DNA of 64,000 nt from Tahibacter amnicola (GTDB lineage: Bacteria; Pseudomonadota; Gammaproteobacteria; Xanthomonadales; Rhodanobacteraceae), in the NCBI RefSeq assembly GCF_025398735.1, contig NZ_CP104694.1:1947001-2011000 (forward strand). Reading direction: 5' to 3'. Made by a program: the position numbers and the translations under genes. Within the stretch, counting starts at the first letter, position 1. Every line of letters starts with the position of its first letter. This document shows, in pieces, positions 46,727-55,779 of the stretch. The notes beneath the pieces were generated by a model that did no database searches, was not told the DNA's origin, and saw only the letters and a list, made by a program, of their open reading frames with translations.

Positions 46727-47677
46727 ATGACGGATTCGACCGTTCCCTCCCTGGCCTTCGTGTTCCCGGGCCAGGGCTCCCAGGCCGTGGGCATGTTGTC
46801 TGACCTGGCCGCCTCCGAACCCCTGGTCCGCCATACCTTCGAAGAAGCGTCCGCGGGCGTGGGCAAGGATCTCTGGGCGATTTCCCAGCAGGGTCCCGAG
46901 GGGGTGCTCAACAGCACCGAAACAACCCAGCCGGCGCTCCTGGCGGCTTCGGTCGCGGTCTGGCGCGTCTGGCGCGCCCGCGGCGGTGCGATGCCGGCGG
47001 CGATGGCGGGGCACAGCCTGGGCGAATACTCCGCCCTGGTGTGCGCCGGCGCCGTGGGGCTTGCGGAGGCGGCCGCCCTGGTCGCCGAGCGTGGGCGCCT
47101 CATGCAGCAGGCCGTTCCGCCGGGTGTCGGTGCCATGGCAGCGGTGATCGGCGGCGAAGATGCGCAGATCGCGCAGGCCTGCGCCGAGGTGGCGGAAGGC
47201 CAGGTTGTCTCGCCGGCCAATTTCAACTCGCCGGGCCAGCTGGTCATCGCCGGTAATGCCGAGGCGGTGGACCGCGCGATTGCCCGCCTCGGCGAGCTGG
47301 GCATCAAAAAGGTGGTCAAGCTGGCTGTCAGCGTGCCGTCCCATTGCGCATTGATGCGCGGGGCAGCCGACGCATTGGCCGAACGCATGGCCGCCCTCGC
47401 CTGGTCGCTGCCGTCGGTGCCGGTGATACAGAACGCCGATGCCAAGGCCTCTGAAACGCTCGATGACATCCGCGGGGCCCTACATCGCCAGCTGTTCCTG
47501 CCGGTGCGCTGGACGGAATGCGTCCAGGCGCTGGCGGCGCGCGGCGTCACGCGGGCCGTCGAGTGTGGTCCCGGCAAGGTGCTGACGGGGCTGATCAAGC
47601 GCATCGACAAATCCATCGAAGGCCGCGCCGTTGGCCAGCCGGCTGATCTGGAACAGGCCCTGGCCGACTGGCGCTGA
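46727..47677 (+). CDS. fabD: Malonyl-CoA:ACP transacylase FabD
   Basis: 316 residues. GQGSQAVGM at the N-terminus, nucleophile Ser in GHSLGEYSALV, and catalytic His in VPSHCALM. It loads malonate from CoA to ACP. GAGGACTCCCCC region gives the ribosome site before the ATG. Directly between fabH and fabG. Confidence 0.97.
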   Translation: MTDSTVPSLAFVFPGQGSQAVGMLSDLAASEPLVRHTFEEASAGVGKDLWAISQQGPEGVLNSTETTQPALLAASVAVWRVWRARGGAMPAAMAGHSLGEYSALVCAGAVGLAEAAALVAERGRLMQQAVPPGVGAMAAVIGGEDAQIAQACAEVAEGQVVSPANFNSPGQLVIAGNAEAVDRAIARLGELGIKKVVKLAVSVPSHCALMRGAADALAERMAALAWSLPSVPVIQNADAKASETLDDIRGALHRQLFLPVRWTECVQALAARGVTRAVECGPGKVLTGLIKRIDKSIEGRAVGQPADLEQALADWR

Positions 47678-47753
47678 AGCGCTGGCGGTTGTCACGAGGG
47701 CAGGGTAGGGAGCGACGCCCGTCGCTGTGCAATTCCACAACAGGAAGAATGCT

Positions 47754-48497
47754 ATGAGTGGAGATCTTCAAGGCGAAATCGCGCTGGTGACCGGCGCCAG
47801 CCGCGGCATCGGCGCGGCCATTGCCCGGCGCCTGGCCGAACGCGGCGCCACCGTCATCGGTACGGCGACGAGCGAATCGGGCGCGGCGGCCATCGGCGAA
47901 GCACTGGCGCCGCTCGGTGGCGTCGGGCGCGTAGTGAATGTGACGGACGGCGCGGCGGTCGATGCGCTCATCGAGGGCGCCAGCAAGGAGTTCGGCCCGA
48001 TCAGCATCCTGGTCAACAATGCCGGCATCACGCGCGACCAGCTCCTGATGCGCATGAAAGATGACGACTGGCAGGCCGTCCTCGATACCAACCTCAGCTC
48101 GGTGTACCGCACGTCCAAGGCCGTGATGCGCGGCATGATGAAGGCGCGCAAGGGCCGCATCATCAGCATCGCCTCGGTGATCGGCGTGACCGGCAATCCG
48201 GGCCAGGCCAACTACGCCGCAGCCAAGGCCGGCATCATTGCTTTCTCGAAGTCGCTGGCGCGCGAAATCGGCTCCCGCGGCATCACGGTCAACGTGGTTG
48301 CGCCCGGTTTCATCGACACCGACATGACCAAGTCGCTGCCGGAAGAGCAAAAAACCGCCATGCTCGGCCAGATCGCCCTGGGCCGCCTCGGCCAGCCGGA
48401 CGATATCGCCCAGGCCGTGGCCTTCCTGGCGTCCCCGGCGGCCGCCTGGATCACCGGCGAGACGCTGCACGTGAACGGCGGCATGTACATGCCTTGA
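47754..48497 (+). CDS. fabG: 3-oxoacyl-[acyl-carrier-protein] reductase FabG
   Basis: 247 residues. Rossmann motif TGASRGIGAAIA, NNAGITRD, and catalytic Ser/Tyr/Lys with NYAAAKAGIIAFSKSLARE. Ends with ETLHVNGGMYMP, the usual SDR terminus. NADPH-dependent reduction of beta-ketoacyl-ACP. ATG 47754 with AGGAAG at 47742-47747; the earlier frame from 47727 is not conserved. Confidence 0.97.
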   Translation: MSGDLQGEIALVTGASRGIGAAIARRLAERGATVIGTATSESGAAAIGEALAPLGGVGRVVNVTDGAAVDALIEGASKEFGPISILVNNAGITRDQLLMRMKDDDWQAVLDTNLSSVYRTSKAVMRGMMKARKGRIISIASVIGVTGNPGQANYAAAKAGIIAFSKSLAREIGSRGITVNVVAPGFIDTDMTKSLPEEQKTAMLGQIALGRLGQPDDIAQAVAFLASPAAAWITGETLHVNGGMYMP

Positions 48498-48593
48498 AAA
48501 ACCGGCCCTGGAACCCAGGGGCCCGGAAAAACAAGGCGTTGACGATACGCGCCAGTCAAACGGGCGTATCTAGTTGCCTCGGTGCGATTCCTC

Positions 48594-48599
48594 TACAAT
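48594..48599 (+). promoter_or_regulatory. Candidate -10 box for acpP
   Basis: TACAAT (five of six) with TAGTTG 17 bases upstream as a weak -35, inside the 274-base fabG-acpP gap. acpP usually has a strong promoter of its own. Confidence 0.3.
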
Positions 48600-48771
48600 C
48601 TCCCAGCTTTCGTGATGCCAAGGAAGCGTGCGGGCGACTCTCGCGAGAGTCCCCCACGGCCGATGTGCAACATCGGAGCGGCAATCCTGGACTCACACCA
48701 GACCAGGATCGGATGGGCAGGAAGCCACCTTTATTTCATTGAACAAATCCCGTTGGGAGGAAGTCGCACAC

Positions 48772-49011
48772 ATGAGCAGCATCGAAGAACGCGTCAAGAA
48801 GATCGTCGTCGAACAACTCGGCGTCAAGGAAGAAGACGTTACCCAGAACGCCTCGTTCGTCGACGATCTCGGCGCCGACTCGCTCGACACCGTAGAGCTG
48901 GTGATGGCTCTGGAAGAAGAGTTCGAGTGCGAGATCCCGGACGAGGAAGCCGAGAAGATCACGACGGTTCAGCAGGCTGTCGACTACATCAAGGCGCACG
49001 TCAAGGCCTGA
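48772..49011 (+). CDS. acpP: Acyl carrier protein
   Basis: 79 residues, strongly acidic. Phosphopantetheine site Ser37 in [12 protein letters not shown]. It carries all intermediates of fatty-acid synthesis and feeds lipid A and phospholipid synthesis. GGGAGG lies 11-16 bases before the ATG. Codon use is dominated by preferred codons (GAG, CTG, AAG), fitting a very high expression level. Confidence 0.99.
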   Translation: MSSIEERVKKIVVEQLGVKEEDVTQNASFVDDLGADSLDTVELVMALEEEFECEIPDEEAEKITTVQQAVDYIKAHVKA

Positions 49012-49034
49012 GCCTGGCGTCAATCCTTCAGACG

Positions 49035-49064
49035 AGCTGCGCCGCATGGCGCAGCTTGCGTTTT
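49035..49064 (+). terminator. Terminator after acpP
   Basis: AGCTGCGCC, loop GCAT, GGCGCAGCT, then TGCGTTTT. It partly separates acpP from fabF and may let acpP exceed fabF in transcript level. Confidence 0.7.
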
Positions 49065-49249
49065 GGAATTCCGCATTGCGCTGCCCGCAGGACCCGGCGC
49101 GTGGTGCGCGAACACAGGTACACCGGAACCGCGCCTCGTCTCCTGCCGCTCCGTCGCGTCGCCCAATACCGGCGAGTCGCGACGCGCTGCGGCCGTGAAC
49201 GTGCCCAGGAGGGCAGGTGTCGGCTCTGCGCATTGGAACTCACAACCGT

Positions 49250-50488
49250 ATGAGCAAGCGTCGCGTCGTCATTACCGGTCTTGGCATTCTCAGTCCCGTC
49301 GGCAACGACGTGGCCACGGCGTGGAACAACATCGTCGCCGGTGTCAGCGGTATCGGGCCCATCACGCATTTTGATGCCAGTGCCTATTCCACCCGCATCG
49401 CCGGTGAAGTCCGTGGCTTCGATCCCGCCAACTGGATCGCCGCAAAGGACGTCAAGAAAATGGATCCGTTCATCCACTACGGCGTCGCCGCCTCGCTGGA
49501 TGCGCTGAAGGATTCGGGTCTGGAGATCACCGACGCCAATGCCGACCGGATCGGCGTGAGTGTCGGCGCCGGTATCGGCGGAATCACCACGATCGAAAAA
49601 ACCAGCCAGACGCTGGCTCAGAGCGGCCCGCGCAAGATTTCGCCGTTCTTCGTGCCCTCGACGATCATCAACATGATTTCGGGCAACCTCTCCATCATCA
49701 CCGGCGTGAAGGGACCCAATCTCGCCACGGTGACGGCCTGCACCACGGCCACGCACAACATCGGACTGGCCGCGCGCCTGATCGCCTACGGCGACGCCGA
49801 CGTCATGGTCGCCGGCGGCGCGGAATATTCCACCACGGGCACGGCGATCGGCGGTTTCTGTTCGGCGCGTGCGCTGTCCCAGCGCAACGATGAACCCACC
49901 AAGGCCAGCCGCCCCTGGGACAAGGACCGCGACGGCTTTGTCCTCTCCGACGGCGCCGGCGTGCTGGTGCTGGAAGAATACGAACACGCCAGGGCCCGCG
50001 GCGCGCGCATCTACGCCGAACTCGCCGGCTTCGGCATGAGCGGCGACGCCTACCACATGACCTCGCCCAGCGAGAACGGCGAAGGTGCCGCGCGCTGCAT
50101 GGTCAACGCCCTGCGCGATGCCGGTATCAACCCGGCCGATGTGGCCTACGTGAACGCCCATGGCACCTCCACCCAGGCCGGTGACCTCGCCGAGACGCAG
50201 GCGCTCAAGAGCTGCTTTGGCGACCACGCCTACAAGATGATGGTGTCGTCGACCAAGTCGATGACCGGTCATCTGCTGGGCGCCGCAGGCGGTGTCGAGG
50301 CGATCTTCTCGATCCTGGCGATCTATCACGGCATCATTCCGCCGACGATCAACCTCGATGAACCCGGGGAAGGTTGCGACCTCGACTTCGTGCCTGGTGC
50401 GGCCCGTAATGTGAAGGTCGATACCGTGCTGTCGAACTCCTTCGGTTTCGGCGGCACCAACGGAACACTGGCGTTCCGGCGCATCTGA
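49250..50488 (+). CDS. fabF: 3-oxoacyl-[acyl-carrier-protein] synthase II FabF
   Basis: 412 residues (E. coli 413). Cys-His-His triad: [25 protein letters not shown] and [14 protein letters not shown]. It elongates acyl-ACP, including cis-unsaturated chains. ATG 49250 gives [12 protein letters not shown], the family start; a GTG at 49217 preceded by AGGAGG is possible and would add 11 residues. Between acpP and pabB. Confidence 0.97.
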   Translation: MSKRRVVITGLGILSPVGNDVATAWNNIVAGVSGIGPITHFDASAYSTRIAGEVRGFDPANWIAAKDVKKMDPFIHYGVAASLDALKDSGLEITDANADRIGVSVGAGIGGITTIEKTSQTLAQSGPRKISPFFVPSTIINMISGNLSIITGVKGPNLATVTACTTATHNIGLAARLIAYGDADVMVAGGAEYSTTGTAIGGFCSARALSQRNDEPTKASRPWDKDRDGFVLSDGAGVLVLEEYEHARARGARIYAELAGFGMSGDAYHMTSPSENGEGAARCMVNALRDAGINPADVAYVNAHGTSTQAGDLAETQALKSCFGDHAYKMMVSSTKSMTGHLLGAAGGVEAIFSILAIYHGIIPPTINLDEPGEGCDLDFVPGAARNVKVDTVLSNSFGFGGTNGTLAFRRI

Positions 50489-50501
50489 CAACAACCCGAC
50501 A

Positions 50502-50525
50502 GCCCCCGGCGGAGATGCCGGGGGC
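50502..50525 (+). terminator. Stem-loop after fabF
   Basis: GCCCCCGGC, 6-base loop, GCCGGGGGC, 14 bases after the fabF stop. No T-tract, so weak termination at best. It would bury an ATG at 50515, which argues for the later pabB start. Confidence 0.4.
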
Positions 50526-50541
50526 CGGGCGGAAACACCGC

Positions 50542-51972
50542 ATGGTCGAGACCGCCGCGCAACCAGTCACCGCTTCTTCGCGGATTCACGCCATGGCAAT
50601 GGATACCGGGCTGACCGCCAATCCTGTCGTGCGGGTGCTTGACGGCACCCGCGATCTGCTCTCCCTCGCCGGATCTGACCAGGCCCGTTATCCCTGCCTG
50701 TTTGAAAGTGTGGCGTACGGTACGCACCAGTCGCGCTGGGACATCCTGCTGGCTTTTCCGCAGGACGCATTGAGCCAGCCGTTCGGCGGCCGCGTGACGG
50801 ACGCCGAAGGCAACGATCACGGTACGGACTTCCTCGCGGCGCTCGATCGCCTGTGGCAATCGTTGCGCACATCGCCGGTGTCGGCCGAATTGCCGTTCCG
50901 CGGTGGCTGGGGCGTGTACCTGGCGTATGAGATGGCACAGCAGGTCGAGCCGGTGCTCCAGCTCCCGCCGGCACCGGAAGCTGTCATGCCGGTCGCCTGC
51001 GCAGTGCGCTGTCCGGCGGCAGTGCTGGTCGACCACCACGAGCGGCGTACCTACCTGGTGGCCGAGCCGGCATTTGCGGCCCTGCTCGATGCGCTGGAGC
51101 GAGACGTGGAGTGCGCCCTCCCGGTGGCGCAGGCGCCGGTGCACGCGCAGTCGATCGAGGAAGACGCGCCGCAGCGCTACACCGACGGCGTCGCGCGCGT
51201 GATTGACTATCTCATCGCCGGTGATGTGTTCCAGGTCAATCTGTCGCGCGAATGGCGCGCCTGGATTGATCCGACGGCGTCGACCGCCGGACTGTATGCG
51301 CAGCTGCGCCGCACGAATCCATCGCCCTTTGCGGGCCTGTTCCAGCAACCGGAGTGGGCCGTGCTGTCGTCATCGCCGGAGCGCCTGGTCGAGACGCGCG
51401 GTGATCGCGTGCAGACCCGCCCGATCGCCGGCACCCGGCCGCGTTTTCCCGGTGACGACGATGCAGCCCGCATCCGCGAACTGATCGGCCACCCGAAGGA
51501 GCGCGCCGAGCACATCATGCTGATCGACCTGGAGCGCAACGATCTGGGTCGCATCGCCCGCGCCGGCACGGTCGAAGTCAATGAGCTGATGACCGTGGAG
51601 ACCTATTCCCACGTGCACCACATCGTGTCGAATGTGCGCGCGCGACTGGTCGATGGAACCACGCCAGGCGCGGTGATCCGCGCGGTGTTTCCGGGCGGCA
51701 CGATCACCGGGTGCCCCAAGGTGCGCTGCATGCAGATCATCGCCGAGCTCGAGCAGCAGGGGCGCGGCGCCTACACCGGTTCGATGGGCTACCTCAATCG
51801 CGACGGCGACATGGACCTCAACATCCTGATCCGCACCATGACGCGTGTGGGCTCGACGGTGCGTTTCCGCGCCGGTGCCGGCATCGTGGTGGATTCAATT
51901 GCGGACAAGGAACTCGATGAGTCGCGCGCCAAGGCACGTGGCATGCTGCGCGCGCTGGGAGCGGATTCGTGA
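50542..51972 (+). CDS. pabB: Aminodeoxychorismate synthase component I (PabB)
   Basis: 476 residues from ATG 50542. Chorismate-binding domain with DVFQVNLSREW, SPERLVETRGDRVQTRPIAGTRPR, HIMLIDLERNDLGRI and FPGGTITGCPKVRCM. It converts chorismate to 4-amino-4-deoxychorismate with ammonia from PabA. The motif reads PIAGT, without the Lys of E. coli PabB (PIKGT). Neighbouring pabC and the GTGA overlap favour PabB over anthranilate synthase. In E. coli pabB is not in this cluster. Confidence 0.92.
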   Translation: MVETAAQPVTASSRIHAMAMDTGLTANPVVRVLDGTRDLLSLAGSDQARYPCLFESVAYGTHQSRWDILLAFPQDALSQPFGGRVTDAEGNDHGTDFLAALDRLWQSLRTSPVSAELPFRGGWGVYLAYEMAQQVEPVLQLPPAPEAVMPVACAVRCPAAVLVDHHERRTYLVAEPAFAALLDALERDVECALPVAQAPVHAQSIEEDAPQRYTDGVARVIDYLIAGDVFQVNLSREWRAWIDPTASTAGLYAQLRRTNPSPFAGLFQQPEWAVLSSSPERLVETRGDRVQTRPIAGTRPRFPGDDDAARIRELIGHPKERAEHIMLIDLERNDLGRIARAGTVEVNELMTVETYSHVHHIVSNVRARLVDGTTPGAVIRAVFPGGTITGCPKVRCMQIIAELEQQGRGAYTGSMGYLNRDGDMDLNILIRTMTRVGSTVRFRAGAGIVVDSIADKELDESRAKARGMLRALGADS

Positions 51973-52787
51973 CACTTCACGTCCGTGTCGACGGGGCTTC
52001 CGGCGAGCGGATCCATCCCATGGATCGCGGGCTGTTGTACGGCGACGGTCTGTTTGAAACCGTGCTCTTCCGGGATGGAACGGCGCCGCTGTGGCAACGC
52101 CATATGGCTCGGCTCGCATCCGGCTGCGTGCGACTGGGTCTGCCACTTCCGGATGCGCAGGCGCTGCGGTCGCGCTGCGAAGAGGCGGCCGGCACCTGGC
52201 CCTGCGCCGCGCTGAGAATCACCTGGACGCGGGGTCCCGGTGAGCGGGGCTATGCGGCGCCCGCATCACCGCAGCCCACCTGCGTCATTGCCGCCGGCGC
52301 GGCGCCGGTCGTTGCGTCCGCTGCGGTCGAGTGCGGTGTGAAAGTGCATCTGTGCCAGACGCGCCTCGCGCGACAGCCGTTGCTGGCTGGCATGAAGCAT
52401 CTCAACCGTCTGGAGCAGGTGCTCGCCCGCGCGGAGTGGCAAGCCGCGGATATCGCCGAAGGCCTCGTCTGCGATGTCGACGGAAACCTGATTTCGGCGA
52501 CAGCGGCAAATATTTTCGTCGCACTCGGTGGCACCCTTGTCACCCCGGCCGTCGATCACTGCGGCGTGGCGGGTGTCGTCCGGGAAGAACTGCTGTCGGC
52601 CCTGCCGGTGACAGTGCGGCCCCTCACTCTGGAAGACCTGATGCACGCCGAGGAATTGTTCCTGACCTCCAGTATTCGCGGGGCCCTGCCTGTCGCCGAG
52701 TGCGATGGTCGCCGCCATGTGCCTGGCACCTTCGTGCGGCGTGCACAGGCGCATCTGCAGCGTATCGGCGTGATGGTTGCCGTATGA
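51969..52787 (+). CDS. pabC: 4-amino-4-deoxychorismate lyase PabC
   Basis: 272 residues, GTG start within GTGA. Fold type IV PLP enzyme: DRGLLYGDGLFETV, and the Schiff-base Lys143 in AGMKHLNRLEQVLA. It cleaves aminodeoxychorismate to p-aminobenzoate and pyruvate for folate. Overlaps pabB and mltG by four bases each. Confidence 0.95.
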   Translation: MTLHVRVDGASGERIHPMDRGLLYGDGLFETVLFRDGTAPLWQRHMARLASGCVRLGLPLPDAQALRSRCEEAAGTWPCAALRITWTRGPGERGYAAPASPQPTCVIAAGAAPVVASAAVECGVKVHLCQTRLARQPLLAGMKHLNRLEQVLARAEWQAADIAEGLVCDVDGNLISATAANIFVALGGTLVTPAVDHCGVAGVVREELLSALPVTVRPLTLEDLMHAEELFLTSSIRGALPVAECDGRRHVPGTFVRRAQAHLQRIGVMVAV

Positions 52788-53812
52788 GCCGTCGCCGCCG
52801 CCGTCGCCCGCTGGGCCTGCTGTTCCTGATCCTTCTGGTGGCCTCTGCCGTCGTCGGTGGACTGGCGTATCGCGACTGGGTGCAATTCTCGGACGCGCCG
52901 CTGACCCAGACGGATGCGCGTGTGCTGGATGTTCCCAATGGATCATCGTTTCTGGGCATCGTCCGTCTCGTCCGCCAGCAGGGACTGAGCGCCGCACCGG
53001 AACTCTACTGGCGCGCCCTGGCCCTGCAGATGCAGGTGACCAGCCAGCTGCACGCGGGTGAATACGCCGTGCCCGTCGGCACGACTCCGCGGACTTTGCT
53101 GGCCCGGATGGCCAAGGGTGACGTGATCCAGCATCATTTTACGATTGTGGAAGGGTGGACATTCCGTCATTTGCGCGAACAGCTCGCGGCACACCCGGAT
53201 CTGGCGAAAACAGTGACGACGCTGTCCGATGCCGAACTGATGGCGAAGCTCGACATGGGCGGCGCCGCGGCAGAAGGCTGGTTCCTGCCGGAAACCTACA
53301 CCTGGACACGCGGGGATTCCGACCTGGATATCCTCCGGCGCGCGAACACGGCGATGAAACGCACCCTCGAGGCCACCTGGGCGCAACGGGTGCCGGACCT
53401 CCCCTATGCCACGCCCTATGAGGCCCTGGTGATGGCGTCGATCGTCGAGCGCGAAACCGGACGCGCCGACGAGCGGCCCGCAATCGCCGGCGTGTTTGTG
53501 CGCCGCCTGAAACTGGGCATGAAGCTGCAGACCGATCCGACGGTGATCTACGGACTGGGCGCGAGCTTCGACGGCAACCTGCGCCGGCGTGACCTGGAAA
53601 CCGACACGCCCTACAACACCTACACCCGCACGGGGCTGCCGCCGACACCGATTGCCCTGCCGGGGCTTGCCGCCCTGCGCGCGGCCGTCCAGCCCGCGCC
53701 GGGCGATGCGCTGTATTTCGTGGCGCGCGGCGATGGCTCTCACGAATTCTCGGCCAACCTCGAAGCGCATAATCGCGCGGTCGCCCGCTACCAATTGAAG
53801 CGTTCCCTATGA
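52784..53812 (+). CDS. mltG: Endolytic murein transglycosylase MltG
   Basis: 342 residues. Arg-rich start, one membrane helix (LGLLFLILLVASAVVGGLAY), LysM-like part, then the YceG domain with catalytic Glu in ASIVERETGRADERP and KLQTDPTVIYGLG. It cuts nascent glycan strands to end their growth. ATG 52784 overlaps pabC; tmk overlaps its end. Confidence 0.96.
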   Translation: MSRRRRRRPLGLLFLILLVASAVVGGLAYRDWVQFSDAPLTQTDARVLDVPNGSSFLGIVRLVRQQGLSAAPELYWRALALQMQVTSQLHAGEYAVPVGTTPRTLLARMAKGDVIQHHFTIVEGWTFRHLREQLAAHPDLAKTVTTLSDAELMAKLDMGGAAAEGWFLPETYTWTRGDSDLDILRRANTAMKRTLEATWAQRVPDLPYATPYEALVMASIVERETGRADERPAIAGVFVRRLKLGMKLQTDPTVIYGLGASFDGNLRRRDLETDTPYNTYTRTGLPPTPIALPGLAALRAAVQPAPGDALYFVARGDGSHEFSANLEAHNRAVARYQLKRSL

Positions 53813-54447
53813 ACGGCCGGCTGATCACCCTGGAAGGCGGCGAAGGCGCGGGAAAGAGCACGGTGCTGGCTGCCGTTCGCGCGCAACTGGAAGCGGCCGG
53901 GCGTCGTGTGGTGGTGACCCGCGAACCCGGTGGCACGACGGCAGGTGAAGCCATCCGCCACATCCTGCTCGATCCGGCCTACCAGGGGTTGTTTCCCGAA
54001 ACCGAACTGCTGCTCATGTTCGCCGCGCGCGCGCAGCTGGTGCGGGAATGCATCCGCCCGGCGCTGGACCGCGGCGACTGGGTGCTCAGCGATCGCTTCG
54101 TCGATGCCAGTTTCGCCTACCAGGGCGGCGGGCGCGGCCAGCCGGCCTCGCGCATCGCCGACCTGGAACGCTGGGTGCTGGACGGCCTCAGGCCCGATCT
54201 CACCCTCCTGCTGGACCTGCCGGTCGAACAGGGCATGGCGCGGGCGGCCGCCCGCCAGGGCAGCGCCGACCGGATCGAGCAGGAGAGCCTGGGTTTCTTC
54301 GACCGCGTGCGCCTGGCCTATCGAGAACGTGCAGCGGCTGATCCGGGCCGGTTCCGCGTGATCGATGCCAGCCGTGATCTCGACACCGTCCTGGACCAGG
54401 TACGTGCCGCGGTGGATTCCTTCCTGGCTGCGGAGACGGTGTCATGA
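53809..54447 (+). CDS. tmk: Thymidylate kinase
   Basis: 212 residues. P-loop LEGGEGAGKST, DR-x motif LSDRFVDASFAYQGGGRG, and LID region ARAAARQGSADRIEQE. dTMP to dTDP for DNA synthesis. ATGA overlaps with mltG and holB. Confidence 0.97.
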   Translation: MNGRLITLEGGEGAGKSTVLAAVRAQLEAAGRRVVVTREPGGTTAGEAIRHILLDPAYQGLFPETELLLMFAARAQLVRECIRPALDRGDWVLSDRFVDASFAYQGGGRGQPASRIADLERWVLDGLRPDLTLLLDLPVEQGMARAAARQGSADRIEQESLGFFDRVRLAYRERAAADPGRFRVIDASRDLDTVLDQVRAAVDSFLAAETVS

Positions 54448-55409
54448 GCGCTGCGAACTGGAATGCTCCGCTTTGGAACAATGTGCTCGACCGGCTGCGG
54501 CGCGGAGCCATGCCGCACGCATTGCTGCTCAGCGGCGCGGCGGGGCTGGGCAAGCGCGCCTTTGCCGATCGCCTCGCCAATCTCCTGCTGTGCGAGAACC
54601 GCGCCGACGAACCGTGCGGCCGCTGCCGCGGCTGCCTGCTGTACACGGCGGGCAGTCATCCCGACCGGATGCAGGTGACCCTGGAGCTGCGCGACGACGG
54701 CAAGCTGCGCACCGAGATCGTTGTCGAGCAGATCCGGGTGCTTTCCGAGCGCCTGGCCCTGACGCCGCAGTTCGGCGGCCACCAGGTGGCGCTGATCGAT
54801 CCGGCGGATCTCATGAACACCGCGGCAGCCAACGCGCTGCTCAAGACCCTCGAGGAACCCAGCACCGGCACGGTGATGGTGCTGGTCAGCGACCAGTCCT
54901 CGCGGCTTCCCGCCACGATCCGTTCGCGCTGCCAGCGGCTGGACTTTCTGCTTCCCTCGCCATCGGAGGCGATTGCCTGGCTCAATGCACAAGGCATCAG
55001 CGGTGCGGCCCAGGCTCTGGAGGCTGCCGCCGGCAACCCGGGCGTGGCCGCCGAACTGGCCCGGGGCGGCGGACTGATGCTGCGCACCGAAGTGGCGACG
55101 GACCTGGGGCAGCTGTGGCACGGAAAGGCCTCGGCGGCCGAGATTGCCAACCGGTGGGCCAAGACCGAGGGCGAGCGCCGCCTGTGGTTTGCGGCACAAT
55201 TGGCAGAGGCCGAAGCGAGCGCGGTCGCGCGGTCGCAATCCGGTCCGCTCGCCTTGACCGCACCGGTCGATTTCAACAAGCTAGCCACATGGTTCCGCGA
55301 AGCTGGCCGGGTGCGCGAGCTCCTGCGCACGCCGGTGCGGAGCGAACTGCTGTTACTGGAACTGCTGATCGCGTGGCGCGAACTCGCGCCCGCGGCGAGG
55401 AGAGCGTGA
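54444..55409 (+). CDS. holB: DNA polymerase III subunit delta'
   Basis: 321 residues. AAA+ fold with degenerate P-loop LLSGAAGLGKRAFAD, zinc module CENRADEPCGRCRGC, and the SRC-like RSRCQRLDF in the sensor region. Clamp-loader subunit acting with DnaX and HolA. It follows tmk as in E. coli. Confidence 0.95.
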   Translation: MSAANWNAPLWNNVLDRLRRGAMPHALLLSGAAGLGKRAFADRLANLLLCENRADEPCGRCRGCLLYTAGSHPDRMQVTLELRDDGKLRTEIVVEQIRVLSERLALTPQFGGHQVALIDPADLMNTAAANALLKTLEEPSTGTVMVLVSDQSSRLPATIRSRCQRLDFLLPSPSEAIAWLNAQGISGAAQALEAAAGNPGVAAELARGGGLMLRTEVATDLGQLWHGKASAAEIANRWAKTEGERRLWFAAQLAEAEASAVARSQSGPLALTAPVDFNKLATWFREAGRVRELLRTPVRSELLLLELLIAWRELAPAARRA

Positions 55410-55410
55410 G

Positions 55411-55779
55411 ATGGCAACCCCGGCAATGGGTGGGGGAATGCCCCGGCAGGGCATCCTGTCGCTGGCGATCAAGGACCGCGGTGCGCTCTACAACGCCTAC
55501 ATGCCCTTCGTGAAAGGCGGCGGGTTATTCGTGCCGACCACGAAACGCTACAACCTGGGCGACGAGGTCTTCATCCTGCTGACGCTGATGGACGAGAAGG
55601 ACCGTCTTCCTGTCGCCGGCAAGGTCGTGTGGATCACCCCCGCGGGTGCGCAGGGCAACCGCACGGCGGGCATCGGCGTGCAGTTCAACGAATCGGCCGA
55701 CGGCGAGACAGCGCGCACCAAGATCGAATCCATCCTCGCGGGCATTCTCGGATCCGATCGTCCGACCCATACGATGTGA
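55411..55779 (+). CDS. pilZ: PilZ-domain protein (type IV pilus assembly type)
   Basis: 122 residues. Short PilZ of the type first found in Pseudomonas PilZ: GILSLAIKDRGALYNAYMPFVKGGGLFVPT, then GDEVFILLTLMDEKDRLPVAGKVVWITP and GIGVQF. It lacks the RxxxR c-di-GMP motif; this class usually works through FimX/PilB in pilus extension. One base after holB, overlapping the next gene by TGATG. Confidence 0.93.
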   Translation: MATPAMGGGMPRQGILSLAIKDRGALYNAYMPFVKGGGLFVPTTKRYNLGDEVFILLTLMDEKDRLPVAGKVVWITPAGAQGNRTAGIGVQFNESADGETARTKIESILAGILGSDRPTHTM

